Source of the DNA: Sabellastarte sp. h YS-2021
Lineage: Eukaryota; Annelida; Polychaeta; Sabellida; Sabellidae
DNA: 64,000 nt
NCBI GenBank assembly: GCA_964017235.1
Contig: OZ024933.1
Span: 65,082,255-65,146,254, forward strand
Direction: 5' to 3'
Part shown: positions 35,849 to 47,123 of the stretch, piece by piece
How the letters are laid out: each line of letters starts with the position of its first letter
Numbering within the stretch: position 1 is the stretch's first letter
Made by a program: the position numbers and the translations under genes
Notes under the pieces: generated by a model
The model's database searches: none
What the model saw: only the letters and a program-made list of their open reading frames with translations
What the model was told of the DNA's origin: nothing

Positions 35849-38800
35849 CTAGTGGTGGATCTGCTGGGCAGCCACCACAGGACCCAAGTGAAAAAGCTCC
35901 TTATCTGCCCAGGCAACATCCTTAAGGTAAAACTGTGTAAAGGTGTTGTGGGACTTCCAGTGGCATGCTGCTAGAATCTGGTCCAGAGATATGCCACCTT
36001 GAAAGGCTTTGGAGGCCGCAAAGGCCCTAACACCATGGGCCTTAACCTGATGTAAGGTCAAGGAATCTTGGTCAGAGAGATCATAACACAACACTACTGT
36101 TTGTTTGATCCAGGACGAGATAGTGGCAGGAGAGATGTCCTTGTTAAAACCTTGTTTGAAAGAAACAAAAACTAACTCCTTTCCCGTCCTTAGGTCCTGG
36201 GTTTTGTCCAGGTAGTAGCGAAGAGCCCGAACGGGGCAAAGGGATCTGTCTTCTTTCAACGACTTATCCAGAGTGGGGGCTAAAGCCGGGATGACCACCG
36301 GGGCCACGCACTCTGGTCCCTCTTTTGCCAAGTGATTTTTCGCCAAGAAGCTTGGTGAAGGGTAGAGGGAAACTTTGGACCAGTCAGCTTGGTGTCTGAT
36401 ATTTTTGTTTAACCAAGCGTGAATCTCACTCCTGCGTTTTCCCGAAGCCAGGGCTAGGAGAAAAACAGTTTTGAAAGTAAGGTGCTTCAGAGAAGCCTTT
36501 CTGAGTGGTTCAAAAGGCGCCTTTGTAAGCTGGTGTAAAACCAGGGAGAGGTTCCAAGCAGGAACCCCCCGGCGCCCTTTGGGTCTATCTCTGTGAAAAC
36601 TGTCTAACAGTCTAGTCAAATTGTCATCCTTGCCAACATTAACCGAGGCATTTCCCAGTTTGTCTGCAATGGCTGACCTGTAACCATCAATAGTGCTGGG
36701 CTGGAGATTCTTCTCCTGGAAAAGATGCAGGAGGAAATCTGCTATTTGTTTTATAGATGGGTTCCTGAAGTCCACCTGACTTGTTTCGCACCATCTAACA
36801 AAAAGGGCCCACTTTGCCTCGTAGACTGCTCTGGTTGAACGTCTTTGAGGCGCCTCAATTCTTGCCGCCACTGGGCTAGAGAACCCTTGCTCCTTGATGG
36901 TCTGGGCTCTAGGAGCCAGGCATGGAGATTTAGGCTTGTCAGATCCCTGTGACGTGCCTTGTTGAAAGGTTGGGTCACTAGATCTGGATGGTGTGGAAGA
37001 CAAAGAGGAACCATGGCCGACAGCTCCACTAGGTCCCAAAACCAAGGCATGTTTGGCCATCCCGGAGCAATCAGGATTGCTCTGTGATACCAATGGTCTG
37101 ACAGCTTGCTGACCACCTTCCCCATCAGAGACACTGGGGGGAAGAGGTACATGTCCAGGTTTTCCCGGGACAGCGTCAGAGCGTCCACTGACCAGGCCTT
37201 TGGGTCTGGAATTGGGGACACAAACCGGACTAGTTTGCAGTTGTACCTTGTTGCAAACATGTCCACTTGGGGATAATGCCAAGTTCGACAAAGGGTGTCG
37301 AAGATCTCCTGATGGAGGGACCACTCTGTCTGAATGACCTGTCCCTGGCGAGATAACTTGTCTGCAATTACATTCAGACGGCCCGGAATATGTCTGGCCT
37401 TCAGTACTGTTTGTCTGAGATTGCACCAACATAGGAGCCGCCAAAGAAGGGCACAAAGTGAACCTGACCTCATACCTCCCTCCTTGTTGATGTATGCCAC
37501 AACTGTGGTGTTGTCTGTGGCAATCAGGACGACCTTCCCTTGCACTAATTGTTGGAATCTTTTTAGTGCTAACAACACGGCTTTTAGCTCTAAGAAGTTT
37601 ATGTGCAACTTGCTTTCGGGCACTGACCAAGTACCGCTTGCTGTGAAGTCGCCTAAGTGAGCACCCCAGCCTTCTTTTGAGGCGTCTGTAAAGATTTGTA
37701 TCGCGTGTTGTAGGGGGTGTAAGGGTTGACCCTTTAGGACATTTTTCTCCTGGGTCCACCACTGCAGGTGCTGATGGAGAGACCTCGGAATTGGGATCTC
37801 CTTTTCCAGAGATTCCGGGACTCTCCAGTGTTTCTTGAGGTGCCACTGAATAGGTCTCATGTGCAGTCTGTCTAGGGGCACCTGTTTCTCTGTCGCAGTG
37901 AGTAGACCTATAAGAGACATGAAGGTTCTCACTCGGCAAGATCTCCTCTGTAATAGCCCTGTTATTTTTTGTTGAAGGGCTTCCCAACGGTTTTGAGTAG
38001 GTCTGACCAGTCCGTTGAGCAGGTCGTACTGGTAGCCTACAAAATCGAAGATTTGTTGGGGTTCCAGTTCTGATTTTTGCATGTTTACCATCCAGCCCAA
38101 CTCCTGGCAAAGGGCTAGGAGGGACTGGGTTCCCTGGTGGCAAGATTCTTTGGTAGGGGCTCGAATCAACCAGTCGTCTAGGTACTGGTGGATTCTTATA
38201 CCCTGTGACTGAGCCATTAACTTGACCTCTTTGACCACAGCAGTGAACTCCATGGGAGCTGTTGAAAGGCCAAAGGGAAGAGCCCGAAACTGGTACGACT
38301 GGTTCTGGAAGTGGAACCTGAGGAATTTTCGGGATGTGAAGTGGATTGGAATGTGGAAGTAGGCGTCGCTGAAATCTATCGATGACACCCACTCCCCTTG
38401 TTGTAGAGAGGTCCGGATTGTCTCTGGAGTCTCCATTTTGAATGTTTTTACGCATAAAAACTGATTTAGAGTACTGAGATCCAAGATTGGCCACCACTTT
38501 TGGTTCGGCTTTGGGACAATGAACAATCTGTTGAAAAAGGCTAGTGAGGTTCGAACCCTGACCCTCTCTACTGCCTTTTTCTTGATCAGAGCTTGCACTG
38601 CTTCTTGTAAGTGGGAGTCTCTGGTGGGGTTTGCATAGCCGCTTACTATCAGGGGTTCCCTTATTAAGGGAGGCCTGACCTTGAAGGGAAGCACATAGCC
38701 CTCTTTCAAGATGGATACTACCTTCGGGTTTGCACCCTTGAGAGCCCATATTTTCCAAAAATTTTGTAGGCGTCCCCCTACTGATTGGACATTTGCAACA

Positions 38801-39067
38801 CTGAGGACATTTGACACACTTGGGGCAAAGACACAGTGATTTACAAAAGAAGCACTTTTCACATACTTTATTGTATTTTGTGAGTTTAAGATTGGACTTA
38901 TGCCTTTCTTTTGCGGCTGCCTGATGTTTTTTACAGAAAGTACATGATGAGCAACATTGTGACAATTTACAGAGTCTTTCACAAGAACAGGAAGACTTGT
39001 CTTTGTTACATCCACAACACCAAACTCCGGACAGGATGTTACTTCCGGAGGAACTTTGCAGTGATTG
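35849..39067 (-). CDS. Copy B Cys-rich / tyrosine recombinase ORF
   Basis: This frame is open from the codon after the gag UGA (39068) to the stop at 35849, about 1,070 codons. Its first ~90 residues are extremely Cys-rich (CCSSCTFC, CEKCFFCKSLCLCPKC and further pairs), suggesting zinc binding. The middle ~600 codons overlap the RT ORF in another frame and are less conserved with copy C. The C-terminal ~330 residues are a tyrosine recombinase with a core-binding part (LQPSTIDGYRSAIADKLG), the first catalytic Arg in GKRRSEIH, HGVR, and the closing segment HWKSHNTFTQFYL with the nucleophilic Tyr. It would integrate the circular DNA intermediate. No ATG occurs before or inside the Cys-rich part, so initiation in this frame there is unlikely; see the stop site at 39062-39070. 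Confidence 0.85.
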   Translation of the reverse strand, partial: QSLQSSSGSNILSGVWCCGCNKDKSSCSCERLCKLSQCCSSCTFCKKHQAAAKERHKSNLKLTKYNKVCEKCFFCKSLCLCPKCVKCPQCCKCPISRGTPTKFLENMGSQGCKPEGSIHLERGLCASLQGQASLNKGTPDSKRLCKPHQRLPLTRSSASSDQEKGSREGQGSNLTSLFQQIVHCPKAEPKVVANLGSQYSKSVFMRKNIQNGDSRDNPDLSTTRGVGVIDRFQRRLLPHSNPLHIPKIPQVPLPEPVVPVSGSSLWPFNSSHGVHCCGQRGQVNGSVTGYKNPPVPRRLVDSSPYQRILPPGNPVPPSPLPGVGLDGKHAKIRTGTPTNLRFCRLPVRPAQRTGQTYSKPLGSPSTKNNRAITEEILPSENLHVSYRSTHCDRETGAPRQTAHETYSVAPQETLESPGISGKGDPNSEVSPSAPAVVDPGEKCPKGSTLTPPTTRDTNLYRRLKRRLGCSLRRLHSKRYLVSARKQVAHKLLRAKSRVVSTKKIPTISAREGRPDCHRQHHSCGIHQQGGRYEVRFTLCPSLAAPMLVQSQTNSTEGQTYSGPSECNCRQVISPGTGHSDRVVPPSGDLRHPLSNLALSPSGHVCNKVQLQTSPVCVPNSRPKGLVSGRSDAVPGKPGHVPLPPSVSDGEGGQQAVRPLVSQSNPDCSGMAKHALVLGPSGAVGHGSSLSSTPSRSSDPTFQQGTSQGSDKPKSPCLAPRAQTIKEQGFSSPVAARIEAPQRRSTRAVYEAKWALFVRWCETSQVDFRNPSIKQIADFLLHLFQEKNLQPSTIDGYRSAIADKLGNASVNVGKDDNLTRLLDSFHRDRPKGRRGVPAWNLSLVLHQLTKAPFEPLRKASLKHLTFKTVFLLALASGKRRSEIHAWLNKNIRHQADWSKVSLYPSPSFLAKNHLAKEGPECVAPVVIPALAPTLDKSLKEDRSLCPVRALRYYLDKTQDLRTGKELVFVSFKQGFNKDISPATISSWIKQTVVLCYDLSDQDSLTLHQVKAHGVRAFAASKAFQGGISLDQILAACHWKSHNTFTQFYLKDVAWADKELFHLGPVVAAQQIHH
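36751..39067 (-). CDS. Copy B reverse transcriptase / RNase H / Dam-like ORF
   Basis: The frame is continuous upstream to 40575, where it is joined to gag sequence by an apparent indel near 39.1 kb, giving a 1,274-codon fusion. RT motifs in order: linker GGRLQNFW, ILDLSTLNQFL, SSIDFSDAYFHIPI, ALPFGLSTAPMEF, and the active site YLDDWL (about residue 800 of the fusion). RNase H follows with TDAS, LELKA, TDNTT and VIADKLSR carrying the acidic residues. The end (DMFATRYN, VDALT, FPP, LIAPGWPNMPWFWDL) resembles the Dam-like methyltransferase domain of DIRS pol, but the catalytic NPPY-type motif is reduced to FPP. The usual Arg before ILDLS is Trp here (KWWPILDL; copy C has KWRPILDL), a likely damaging C-to-T change. 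Confidence 0.9.
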
Positions 39068-39070
39068 TCA
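39062..39070 (-). promoter_or_regulatory. Gag stop codon in UGA-CAA-UCA context (candidate readthrough site)
   Basis: The gag frame ends ...TAT AAA TGA, followed by CAA TCA. The downstream Cys-rich/recombinase frame is the same frame. CAAUCA fits CARYYA, the context of leaky stops in plant tobamoviruses. Copy C has UGA-CAA-UUA at the same place while the surrounding sequence has diverged. Readthrough itself is inference. Confidence 0.5.
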
Positions 39071-40940
39071 TTTATACGCCTTAGCATCCTTGGCAGGGCG
39101 CGAACCGCGACCGGGTTGACCTCCCCGGAGTTTCCAGAATCCTCCTGTTTCCATGTTGAATATGGCTGGTAACGGTGTTGCTTCTTTTGAGTACCGGCGA
39201 ACCCACCACGGCCCGGACCGGGCTGGTTGGTACGCTTGTGTGACTCAAATGCTGCTATTTCATCTTCCGCCCTCCGGATAATGTCGTCCGGAAACAAAGC
39301 CTTGGTCTGTAGAGGACAGTTCCTGAGGGAGGAAAAGGTATCTGGCTTGACGCCAGCTTTCAGGTGCTCAAGATAAGAATCCCTCCTGACCAGAGTTAAA
39401 TTAGCCATTTGTATAAAAGTAAAATCTGAGAGGTGTTGGAGGGATTTGCCAACCGCGAAACTCACATTTTGATTGAATGCAGACAGGAAATGTAACTCAT
39501 CAAGTGCACCCTGAGCTTTCGTGGAAGATTTTCCTTTTCCCAACTCTGTCTGAAGAATTTGTAACTGTTCTTGTACAGAGTCTTGTATTTTGGTGATGCA
39601 CCTATTGAAACCAGCGGACTGGTTACAAATATAACTGGTCTCTTTTGCTGCTTTCTCCCACTTCCGGAGCGTATCCTGAGCAATAGGGCGGGAGGTGGGT
39701 TGGGATGAAGCAAGAGCAGGTTTACCAATTCGGGCAAAGGAACTGTTCAACTTCGCAGCGTCATTGGGCCAAGTAGTTACATATTTGCCCGGCCTAGTGA
39801 TGTCTTTATTTTCAGCGGGATGAATCCCGTACCACCTTGCCTGAGACTTGGGAGGGCGGAGATACTGATCAACATGAAGTCCACCCGGTTCCGTAGACTT
39901 GGACGGGTACCCTTCTATGAGGACGAGGTTTAAATTTTCAAGTTTTTTACAAAGCCAGTCCTCTGGTGGTAAGTCGATAGAGACCTTGCCTACAGGTTGT
40001 GCCCGGTGGCCAATCCAGGGATTGTCTGACCTGGAACTTGGTGTATATTCAAGATCTGGGATATGTGACCAGCCCATGAATGCACGTACTCCCCTAACAG
40101 TCTCTCTGTAGTTTTGATCTTCGCTCAATGTCTTATCCAAGTCCGGAGATTCTTGATCAGGATGGTCAGTGACGTCTTCTTGGTCAGATACCTCACCTTC
40201 CTCAAAGTGCTCCGGAGCTGACTTGAACAAGCTGGATTGCGGAGGAGGTTGAGGAAAAGCAGAGGCCACCGGGCCGGAAGAACTCTGTTGAGAGAATACC
40301 GGTTCCGGGTCCTGTTCAGAATAAAGGCCTTCTAGAGGAGACGTCCTAGCTATTGAGCTGGTAGTGACAGTGGCACTAGGTTTTATCCTATCCGGGCCAG
40401 AAGCCGGGCCGGCTTGGCCGGAAGGGACAGATGATAAGAGAAAAGGTGCCTGAGAGAGAGTCCCGCGGGAGCTTGATGCGGTACCGGTGCCTTGACCGGT
40501 GAGAAGGAAGGTTGAGGTGAAGGACGCTGCCCCAAAGTAATGAGTGCTTCCAGACGGGCCATACGTACTGACCACTTTTCGTCCAACTCTTTTAACTCTT
40601 GGCGGAACATAGGTGGAGGTAAAGAGAGATCTTGCTCAGCAACATGGGGTGGAGAAGTTGAAGCAACTTCCTGAGATTCCACCTGCGACACGATAGTGAC
40701 AGTGGACGGATCCACAAGGGCTTCTTTGCTTTTAGATTTCTCCTTCCGCAGTTTGTACGTAGGGGTTGAAAGCTGGAGCAATTGCTCAGGGGTTAAATTG
40801 TCACACAATTCACACTGCAACTTTAAAACACACGGGTCTTGGCCCAACCCTTTATCTCTGCATCTGGCACAACGAGAATGAGGGTCAAAAATAGCCATGA
40901 TATGCCCGCAGGCTCCTTTCCTTTGTCCTGGAGATGCCAT
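39068..40940 (-). pseudogene. Copy B gag-like gene with two apparent frameshifts
   Basis: Starts MASPGQRKGACGHIMAIF, with a probable zinc-binding cluster (CGH, DPHSRCARC, then CELC). A Pro/Ser-rich disordered part follows, then a conserved core (RETVRG, FMGWSHIPD, PPEDWLCKKLENLNL, DSYLEHLKAGVKPDTFSSL) shared with copy C. The frame changes twice: between about 40.38 and 40.50 kb, and near 39.12 kb beside CTCCCC. The second change removes the normal gag end and joins gag to RT. By position this is the structural protein; it has no capsid or zinc-knuckle signature of retroviral gag that I can see. Confidence 0.8.
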
Positions 40941-41046
40941 GGTAGTTTATCCAACTAACTGACAAATCGTAGCACAAAACACAATATATAACTTAAGAAA
41001 TACTCAAAATAAAAAGAGTTTACAAAATTCAAACTTTGAATATCGC

Positions 41047-41242
41047 GCCAAACGAAAAAGATGCTATGACGTCACGTCCCTCTGGCGAGTGAAGCAGGAA
41101 CTAGGCCACCTGGCGAGTGGAGTGTAGTGTACCGGTCCTGCCGGGGGTGAAACCCAGGACGTCTTTTCTTTCGTTTGGCGGGACCGGCTGGCGCCGGGCT
41201 ATAGCTATCGTCTGGTAGGTAAGATGTATTAACGCAATGAAA
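41047..41242. repeat. Copy B right inverted terminal repeat (5' end in sense)
   Basis: Opens with GCCAAACGAAAAAGATGCTA and TGACGTCA, and closes GGTAAGATGTATTAACGCAA. Reverse complement of the left ITR apart from the tip. Gag starts about 107 bp inside it, so this ITR probably holds the promoter. Confidence 0.88.
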
Positions 41243-41349
41243 ACAATAGTTCAATCAATAATGGATACAAATGTCAAAGAGGTTTTTAATCTCATTTTAA
41301 ACAGCTCTGGTCAAATCAGGACAAGCAGCCAGTTCATACTGCAGGTTTC

Positions 41350-41425
41350 CTTGAGCTGGGTTAGAACCCACCACTATGGAGGTCAGAAAGCCAACTTACT
41401 TGTTAACCACTGGGCCCAACAGACC
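41350..41425 (-). mobile_element. tRNA-derived SINE head
   Basis: On the minus strand TTGGGCCCAGTGGTTAA fits an A box, and GTGGGTTCTAACCCAGC, about 35 bp downstream, a B box. It reads like a tRNA gene but lacks a clean cloverleaf and acceptor pairing. The body would extend toward 41280. Family unknown. Confidence 0.55.
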
Positions 41426-41449
41426 TTTGATACTGCTAAAGGACGCCAA

Positions 41450-41670
41450 ATTGCTATGGAATGCCTGATTGTTCTAGAATGCCAAATTGAAAGAAAATGA
41501 CCAAATTGTTATGAAATGTCTAATTGTTATGAAATGCTGAAAAAAATCCTATGGAATGCCAAATTGCTATTGAAAAGCCAAATAGGCTGTGAAGAGTTCA
41601 ACTGCTGTGGATAAATGAATACCAAATTCCTACAGAAAGCCTACTTGCTATGGAATGCCAAATTGGTGTT
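41450..41670 (+). repeat. Degenerate ~22-25-bp repeats (TATGGAATGCCAAATTG)
   Basis: About eight variable units such as TATGGAATGCCTGATTG, AGAATGCCAAATTG, TATGGAATGCCAAATTGCTA and GGAATGCCAAATTGG. Old, heavily mutated minisatellite. Confidence 0.6.
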
Positions 41671-44600
41671 GCATAAAAATAATGAATTTCAATTCAATAC
41701 CAAAACTATTTAATAATATAAGTTATTGATATGATGAGATATGTTATTTATTGCTGTTGCAATTGTGCAAAAACTATTCTAACATGAAAACAACCTAGAC
41801 AAATCAAGTCAATGAAACTATACATTAAGGGTCCCCGGTTCATCCTCTCTCCGCCACGCAGTTTTCTGACTGACTGGCTATGTCAAAAGATGCCCATCAG
41901 TTCACACATTAGCCTAATCTACTGTAAAATGTCAACTAGGAGGTATTGTCCCACACTCCAATGTCATAGCTATTAACTGTATCAACTGGTGTAAGTCCAT
42001 AATGTATTAGAAACTAGCTGTAAAATCATCTATTCACATTTACGGGCTTATTGTGAGCTTCACCCTTATGTACAATGGTTCACTCAAAACAAAAGCAATT
42101 GTCACAGTCTTCCAATGCGGCTGTTTGTAATAAGTCCATACCTGTAACAATCTGCAAAAACCTGACATTATCATTTTCACTCAAAACAATCCTGTATCCA
42201 GCTGATATACTTTATTTGATGAAAAGTATTTCTGAAATATTAACGAGTTTTATAAATGTGTCCTATCCAGAGTTGCCCTCTAACTATCCCATCTTTTTTA
42301 CAAATGACACTGATAGAGCTTTGTAAAAACAGTACAATTTGATCTACAATCCAGTTTTTGGGCTGTAATTTGCTGACATGTTGTATATTATGTTACATCT
42401 TCAAACTGCATCGGCCAATTTACAATAATTTCTGTGATTTCCCAATACACTTGAAAACCCAGTGAAAGTGCAAAACAATTTTCAACCATATTTTTTTTTA
42501 TTCTTACAGCTGATCAAAGATTTACTGAAGAATATAAAAAAAAAACAATATTCAAAGTTTGTGTGCAGTGCTTCTAAGTCTAGATGAGATACAATCAATA
42601 GATAATTACCAAGGCCACTTCTTGGCCTCTACAGAAGTAATAAAAAGACAAAATATGTGGAGTTTTGTCCATAACAGGTGTCTGATGAGCTATTCCCATG
42701 TCATGTGTTAGCTTTGCGAATAACTGTTTTCATAAAAATGTAACAAAAATAAGGCAAAAATACCTGTGAAAATTGTCAGTGACACCAGTATCAGCATTAA
42801 ATTTTCTAGCATTAATTTAATATTTTATCCATACAGCTAGGTACCGTATTTATTTGTATAAATGCCCCCTCCCTATTAAATGCTCCCCTCTCCTCTCAAC
42901 CTTTTCAATTCCAGGATTCCTAAAAAAGATGTTTCTCAGTACACCCCCCACTCGAATAACTACTATCAGGAAACAAAGAAAACTCAAACGAAACATGGCA
43001 GTTATGATCAGGAACGGGTTAAAATCTACATAAATATCAGATAAAAGCGTGTAATTTCTTCAGGTTAAAGGTTTGTAAGATTTTAAGTTCTCCCACCATT
43101 ATATGGGTTGATAATTTTGCTTCACAGGCAATCACAGACCTAATGCAGTAAGAATGTATGTCACATTTCATGTTTTATGGTTAAGTGTCTGATATGTTTC
43201 AGTAAAAGACAGAAATTTTTTTGCAAGAGAAACCGAGCTAAGGCAGACACTTACTATAACATATTCAAATATTGCCAAATTATACTCATGACGATCAATT
43301 ATTTGCATAGTGATTTTGCTGTAACTCATTTCTGGCTTTAGAATAAACACATTACTTTTCAACAGCTGAATTTTCAATTGTTCAAACAAAATAACAGATG
43401 CTATAAATTTTATGCTTCACTTTAAGATAAAAAATCAGCAGGCAAGAGAAATGACAAGGTTTATCGGAATGAAGAAGATACTTAAAGTCATATATTGATT
43501 GCTATTCAGTTCAGAGTGCCAATATTATCCAGAGATACAACAATTCTCTGATGGTTCCTCCATTTTTTTTAAATTTTTTAAATTTTGAAGTCCTTAAAAC
43601 AAATGAGTTCCAGTAGTTTGCTCACTGAATGATATACATTGAAAAACATAGACATGTGCTATAATAACAATTTCAGAGAGTAAAAATATGGTTCCATATC
43701 AGGTGAAAGCCACTGGGACATGCTAAAGTCTCATGAATACAACAACAGGAAGTGAGAGGAACACAATGGGTGTCAGTGTCTAGAATTAACCAGTACCACC
43801 AGTACATACACCTAATGTAAAGTCTTCCTCAAAGTCTTGATACACTGAATTGCAATGGGTTTTGAATTTTAATTTCCAAAACGTCCTGATTTGAAACATT
43901 TCGAAATGCAACTGTTAATCAGTTAAAACTCACTTTTAAAAATGTGTATCCAATTTCTTTAATAAGTTTATATGGAGTATATAACTTTATTACTTAGTAG
44001 GTCTATGAAACAATGTTTTTTTCCAAAAACAAAAAGCCAAATAGGGTTAAAAGAATTTTCATACACTAGCCTGCGTGATACAACCTTGAACAATATTTAA
44101 CTGAAATATTGGAACAAACTTGAAACAAAAAAGTCTATTGAAGACCGATGGCAGCAACTTGTTATTAAAATTTTACAACCAATTGTTGCTTGATCTGAGA
44201 CGAACAACAAATTATAACCTGATGAACCAATTTTTCCACCACAACCTTAACTTGATGTGACAAAATTATTCCAGGAATAATATTACCAGAAAATTAGATA
44301 TAAATCTGTGAAATATAATAGTCTTAAATAAGCTGCTCTCAAACAAGTTTGTAGAACTGTAGGTAAATTAAGTTCAGCAGACATATTTTGTATATTTTTC
44401 TTGGATACAGACTCTTGACTTTTGAGTTCAGTACAGGTGTGAATTGCATAGAATACAATAAAAAGATTCAATAATTCCTTCTCTGATCACCTTATACAGT
44501 AACAAATTGGAAAATCATCAGTTTGTGAAATTCACAGGACAGGGAAAACTTCCTTTAATTTCTTTGACTTTTCAGAAATTCTTGATAATTACTTGTGATT

Positions 44601-45970
44601 TCTGTGACAACATTAGGCCCCTGTCATCTTCCGTGATGCAATATTGGCACCAATTTTGATTACTTTGTTTTACCTTTCTAGAGTTGTCTCCCAAATGGCA
44701 AAATTTGAGTATTGTGGCAAATTTCCCATTTGTTACTCTGTCTGAATCTATTTTCTCTCCAGAGCATTTCTGCAGAAAAAGTAGCTAAAACTCCATTCAC
44801 ACTAGTTTGATAACATGACCATATGCACTCCAATTTCAAAGGGAGTTCCCAATTAAGGAGGCATCGTATTACTGTATGATATAGTGTGGATATCTGATCT
44901 GTTTTAAAAGCAGCTGAAACAGCAGTCTCATCTTAAATTTAATAATTATGATCGTTCTCAAATATATGTATTGTATTATAATTTTCGTAAAAGCTATACC
45001 AGCACCTGTTAAATAATGCATTACAAATTTTCAATGTTAATTGATATGCAAAGTCAAACTGGAGACTAATCAAAGGTCAATGGAGCCATATTTGAAAATC
45101 TGTCCCAGGTATATACTAACAATACCTACTGATCAAAAAATACGTTGGGAGAATTTTTTAAAATAAAAATTCTTATATTCAGACTGGATTGTAGCATTTC
45201 AGATATATTTAGATGAATAACGTAACAAACTCATATCATTTGTAGCATAATTATTAGTTCAGATTACTATGTAAAGGATTTAAGAATAGATCCGTTCATT
45301 CAAGAGAAATGTGAACGGGGTATTAAATCCAGCAAATATATTCATTTTGCTTTTCTTACCAAAGTCATTATTTTTTTCCAACAAGTGTGAATTAGTGAAA
45401 AGGGCAGCAATCAATGAGATGCTGTAAAAACAGAAGCACTTCAATTACCTGTTGTGCTCTTTTCTCTGAACACAATGCACAAACAAAACTGAGATTTAAG
45501 CCAAAAAGTATTAGTATTCAGTGCAGGAAAATCATCAGATTTCTCTATTTTTACGGTGTAACATTTGGAAGAATTTGGAAAAATAAACCAAAATTGATAT
45601 TTCTGGTTCTCTATAATTCATTAAGGCCTGTTCACACCGTTCTGTATGGTCGTATCAACATGTATTTAAATTTTGCTTCACGGCCTAGTCCTTATCACTC
45701 AGTAAATTGACTTTGAATGGGAGTAGTGCACTTTCCAAAATGAAATCTCCTGTAAAGTGATCCCTAACCCTTCTTCATAACTCAAGCTTACACATTTTAG
45801 TTTAGAAATGAGAGGTCATGGTAGGTCTTTCAAACATTTTGGGAAAAAAACATCATACCCTGAAAATGGTGTCTGTGTTGTGTTGAATACACCCAATCCA
45901 ATCACAAATCCCAACGTATTGAACCTTATGGATACTACAAATACATGAAATGCAGCGAGCCACAAAATAA
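41671..45970. other. No gene or structured repeat recognised
   Basis: 4.3 kb of AT-rich sequence. All open frames are below 100 codons and lack family features or convincing splice contexts. Confidence 0.5.
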
Positions 45971-45974
45971 CTCA

Positions 45975-46279
45975 GGGGCAGTATTCACAAAAGGAATCAG
46001 CGAAAGATCAGCGAAAACTTAGCTTATTAATAAGTTAATTGAATATTGGAACAGGATTAAAATTTGTATTCACATAGAAGCTAAGCAAATTTTTGGATTA
46101 ACTTTTGGATTAACGTTAATCCAGCCAACAGAACAGATTAACTTAATCGTCCAAACATAATCCCAAAATTAGCTTAACTTTGTGAATACTGATTTAATCC
46201 AAAGATTAGGTAAGATATTTTTCTATAAAAGTTCGGCAAATTTTTGGCTTAACTTAATGAGCTTTGTGAATAAGGCCCC
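45975..46279. mobile_element. ~305-bp MITE with GGGGC-TATTCACAAA ends
   Basis: The left end GGGGCAGTATTCACAAA and right end TTTGTGAATAAGGCCCC are imperfect inverted repeats. The interior has further AAGCTTAA/TTAACTTT-type inverted pieces (GGATTAACGTTAATCC). A related fragment (AGCTTAACTTTGTGAATA) occurs twice at 62.5-62.8 kb. No clear target duplication. Confidence 0.65.
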
Positions 46280-46581
46280 GAATGAGTTAAATATTTTGTA
46301 ATTGCATATATTCCAACCTAATGGGCCACCCCTGGATGGCGCTTTTTGGATAATGACCCAAGTCTGTCCCTGGACTATCCCATTTCGGACTTAAGCGCAT
46401 TAGAAGATCTGTGTACATTTTGCACTCTATAACTTTTCCCAAAAAGTCTGGCACTTTTGACTTTTTGTATTTATCTTAATTAACTTGAAAAAAATTAATT
46501 AACTTCTAATCAGTTTATGTTTGAGAGGGATTGAGTTTTTGTTAAAGAATGGAGTAACATATAAACTAGTGATACAGAAAA

Positions 46582-46797
46582 TTGCAAATTTAATAAGTAA
46601 ATTAAATTTTTATAAGTTAATACCCTATCCAATGGACAATAGCTTATCCGGTTGGCGCAGACCGGCCCGCCAAACGTCAGAAAAAGACGTCCTGTGTCTC
46701 CACTAGCAGGTCGATCCGTAGCACCAGTGCACTCGCCAGATGGCGTGTCGTACTTCCTTCCTGTCTAGACAGAGTGACGTCATAGCATCTTTTTTGT
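46582..46797. repeat. Copy C left inverted terminal repeat (3' end in sense)
   Basis: TTGCAAATTTAATAAG at the tip, then CTATCCAATGGACAATAGC onward as the reverse complement of the right ITR. Intact TGACGTCA near 46773. Confidence 0.9.
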
Positions 46798-46857
46798 TGT
46801 CTAAACTTATTAGACCCCTAGTAAGCTGATAGCGGGGTCAGTGGGAGGGTCTCGCGT

Positions 46858-46952
46858 GTCCATTGGATAGGGTATTAACTTATAAAAATTTAATTTACTT
46901 ATTAAATTTGCAATTTTATTGCGTTAATACATCCTATCCAATGGACAATAGC
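46858..46952. repeat. Copy C internal complementary region
   Basis: Left-tip complement (GTCCATTGGATAGGG to AAATTTGCAA) joined directly to right-tip complement (TTTTATTGCGTTAATAC to GGACAATAGC). Between the left ITR and this region, GACCCC(15)GGGGTC and TCTAA(5)TTAGA could form adjacent hairpins. Confidence 0.9.
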
Positions 46953-47123
46953 TGAATAACTACCGCTTGGTCGGCGGGTAGGTTACTAGGGACTTGTGTG
47001 AACTCGTGGAAATTCCTTCTTAAAGCCTGGGTAAACCTTGAAGTTTAAAACCCCTAAGGCTATGGTCGAATATCATCATCCGGTTAACCCGGTTGGAACC
47101 GTCAGAGTCGACCTTGTTTTTCT

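Larger units (their letters stand above)
35129..41242 (-). mobile_element. DIRS retrotransposon copy B (second family)
   Basis: Full DIRS plan on the minus strand: 5' ITR (41047-41242), gag, RT/RNase H/Dam-like ORF, tyrosine recombinase ORF, internal complementary region (35398-35492) and 3' ITR (35129-35346). ITR sequence (CTTACCTACCAGACGAT) differs from A and C, while the internal layout and proteins are alike (roughly two-thirds identical in RT by eye), so B is a separate family. No target duplication. The RT and recombinase frames are open end to end; gag has two apparent frame changes, and an RT motif residue is altered, so B is probably inactive though young. Confidence 0.93.
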
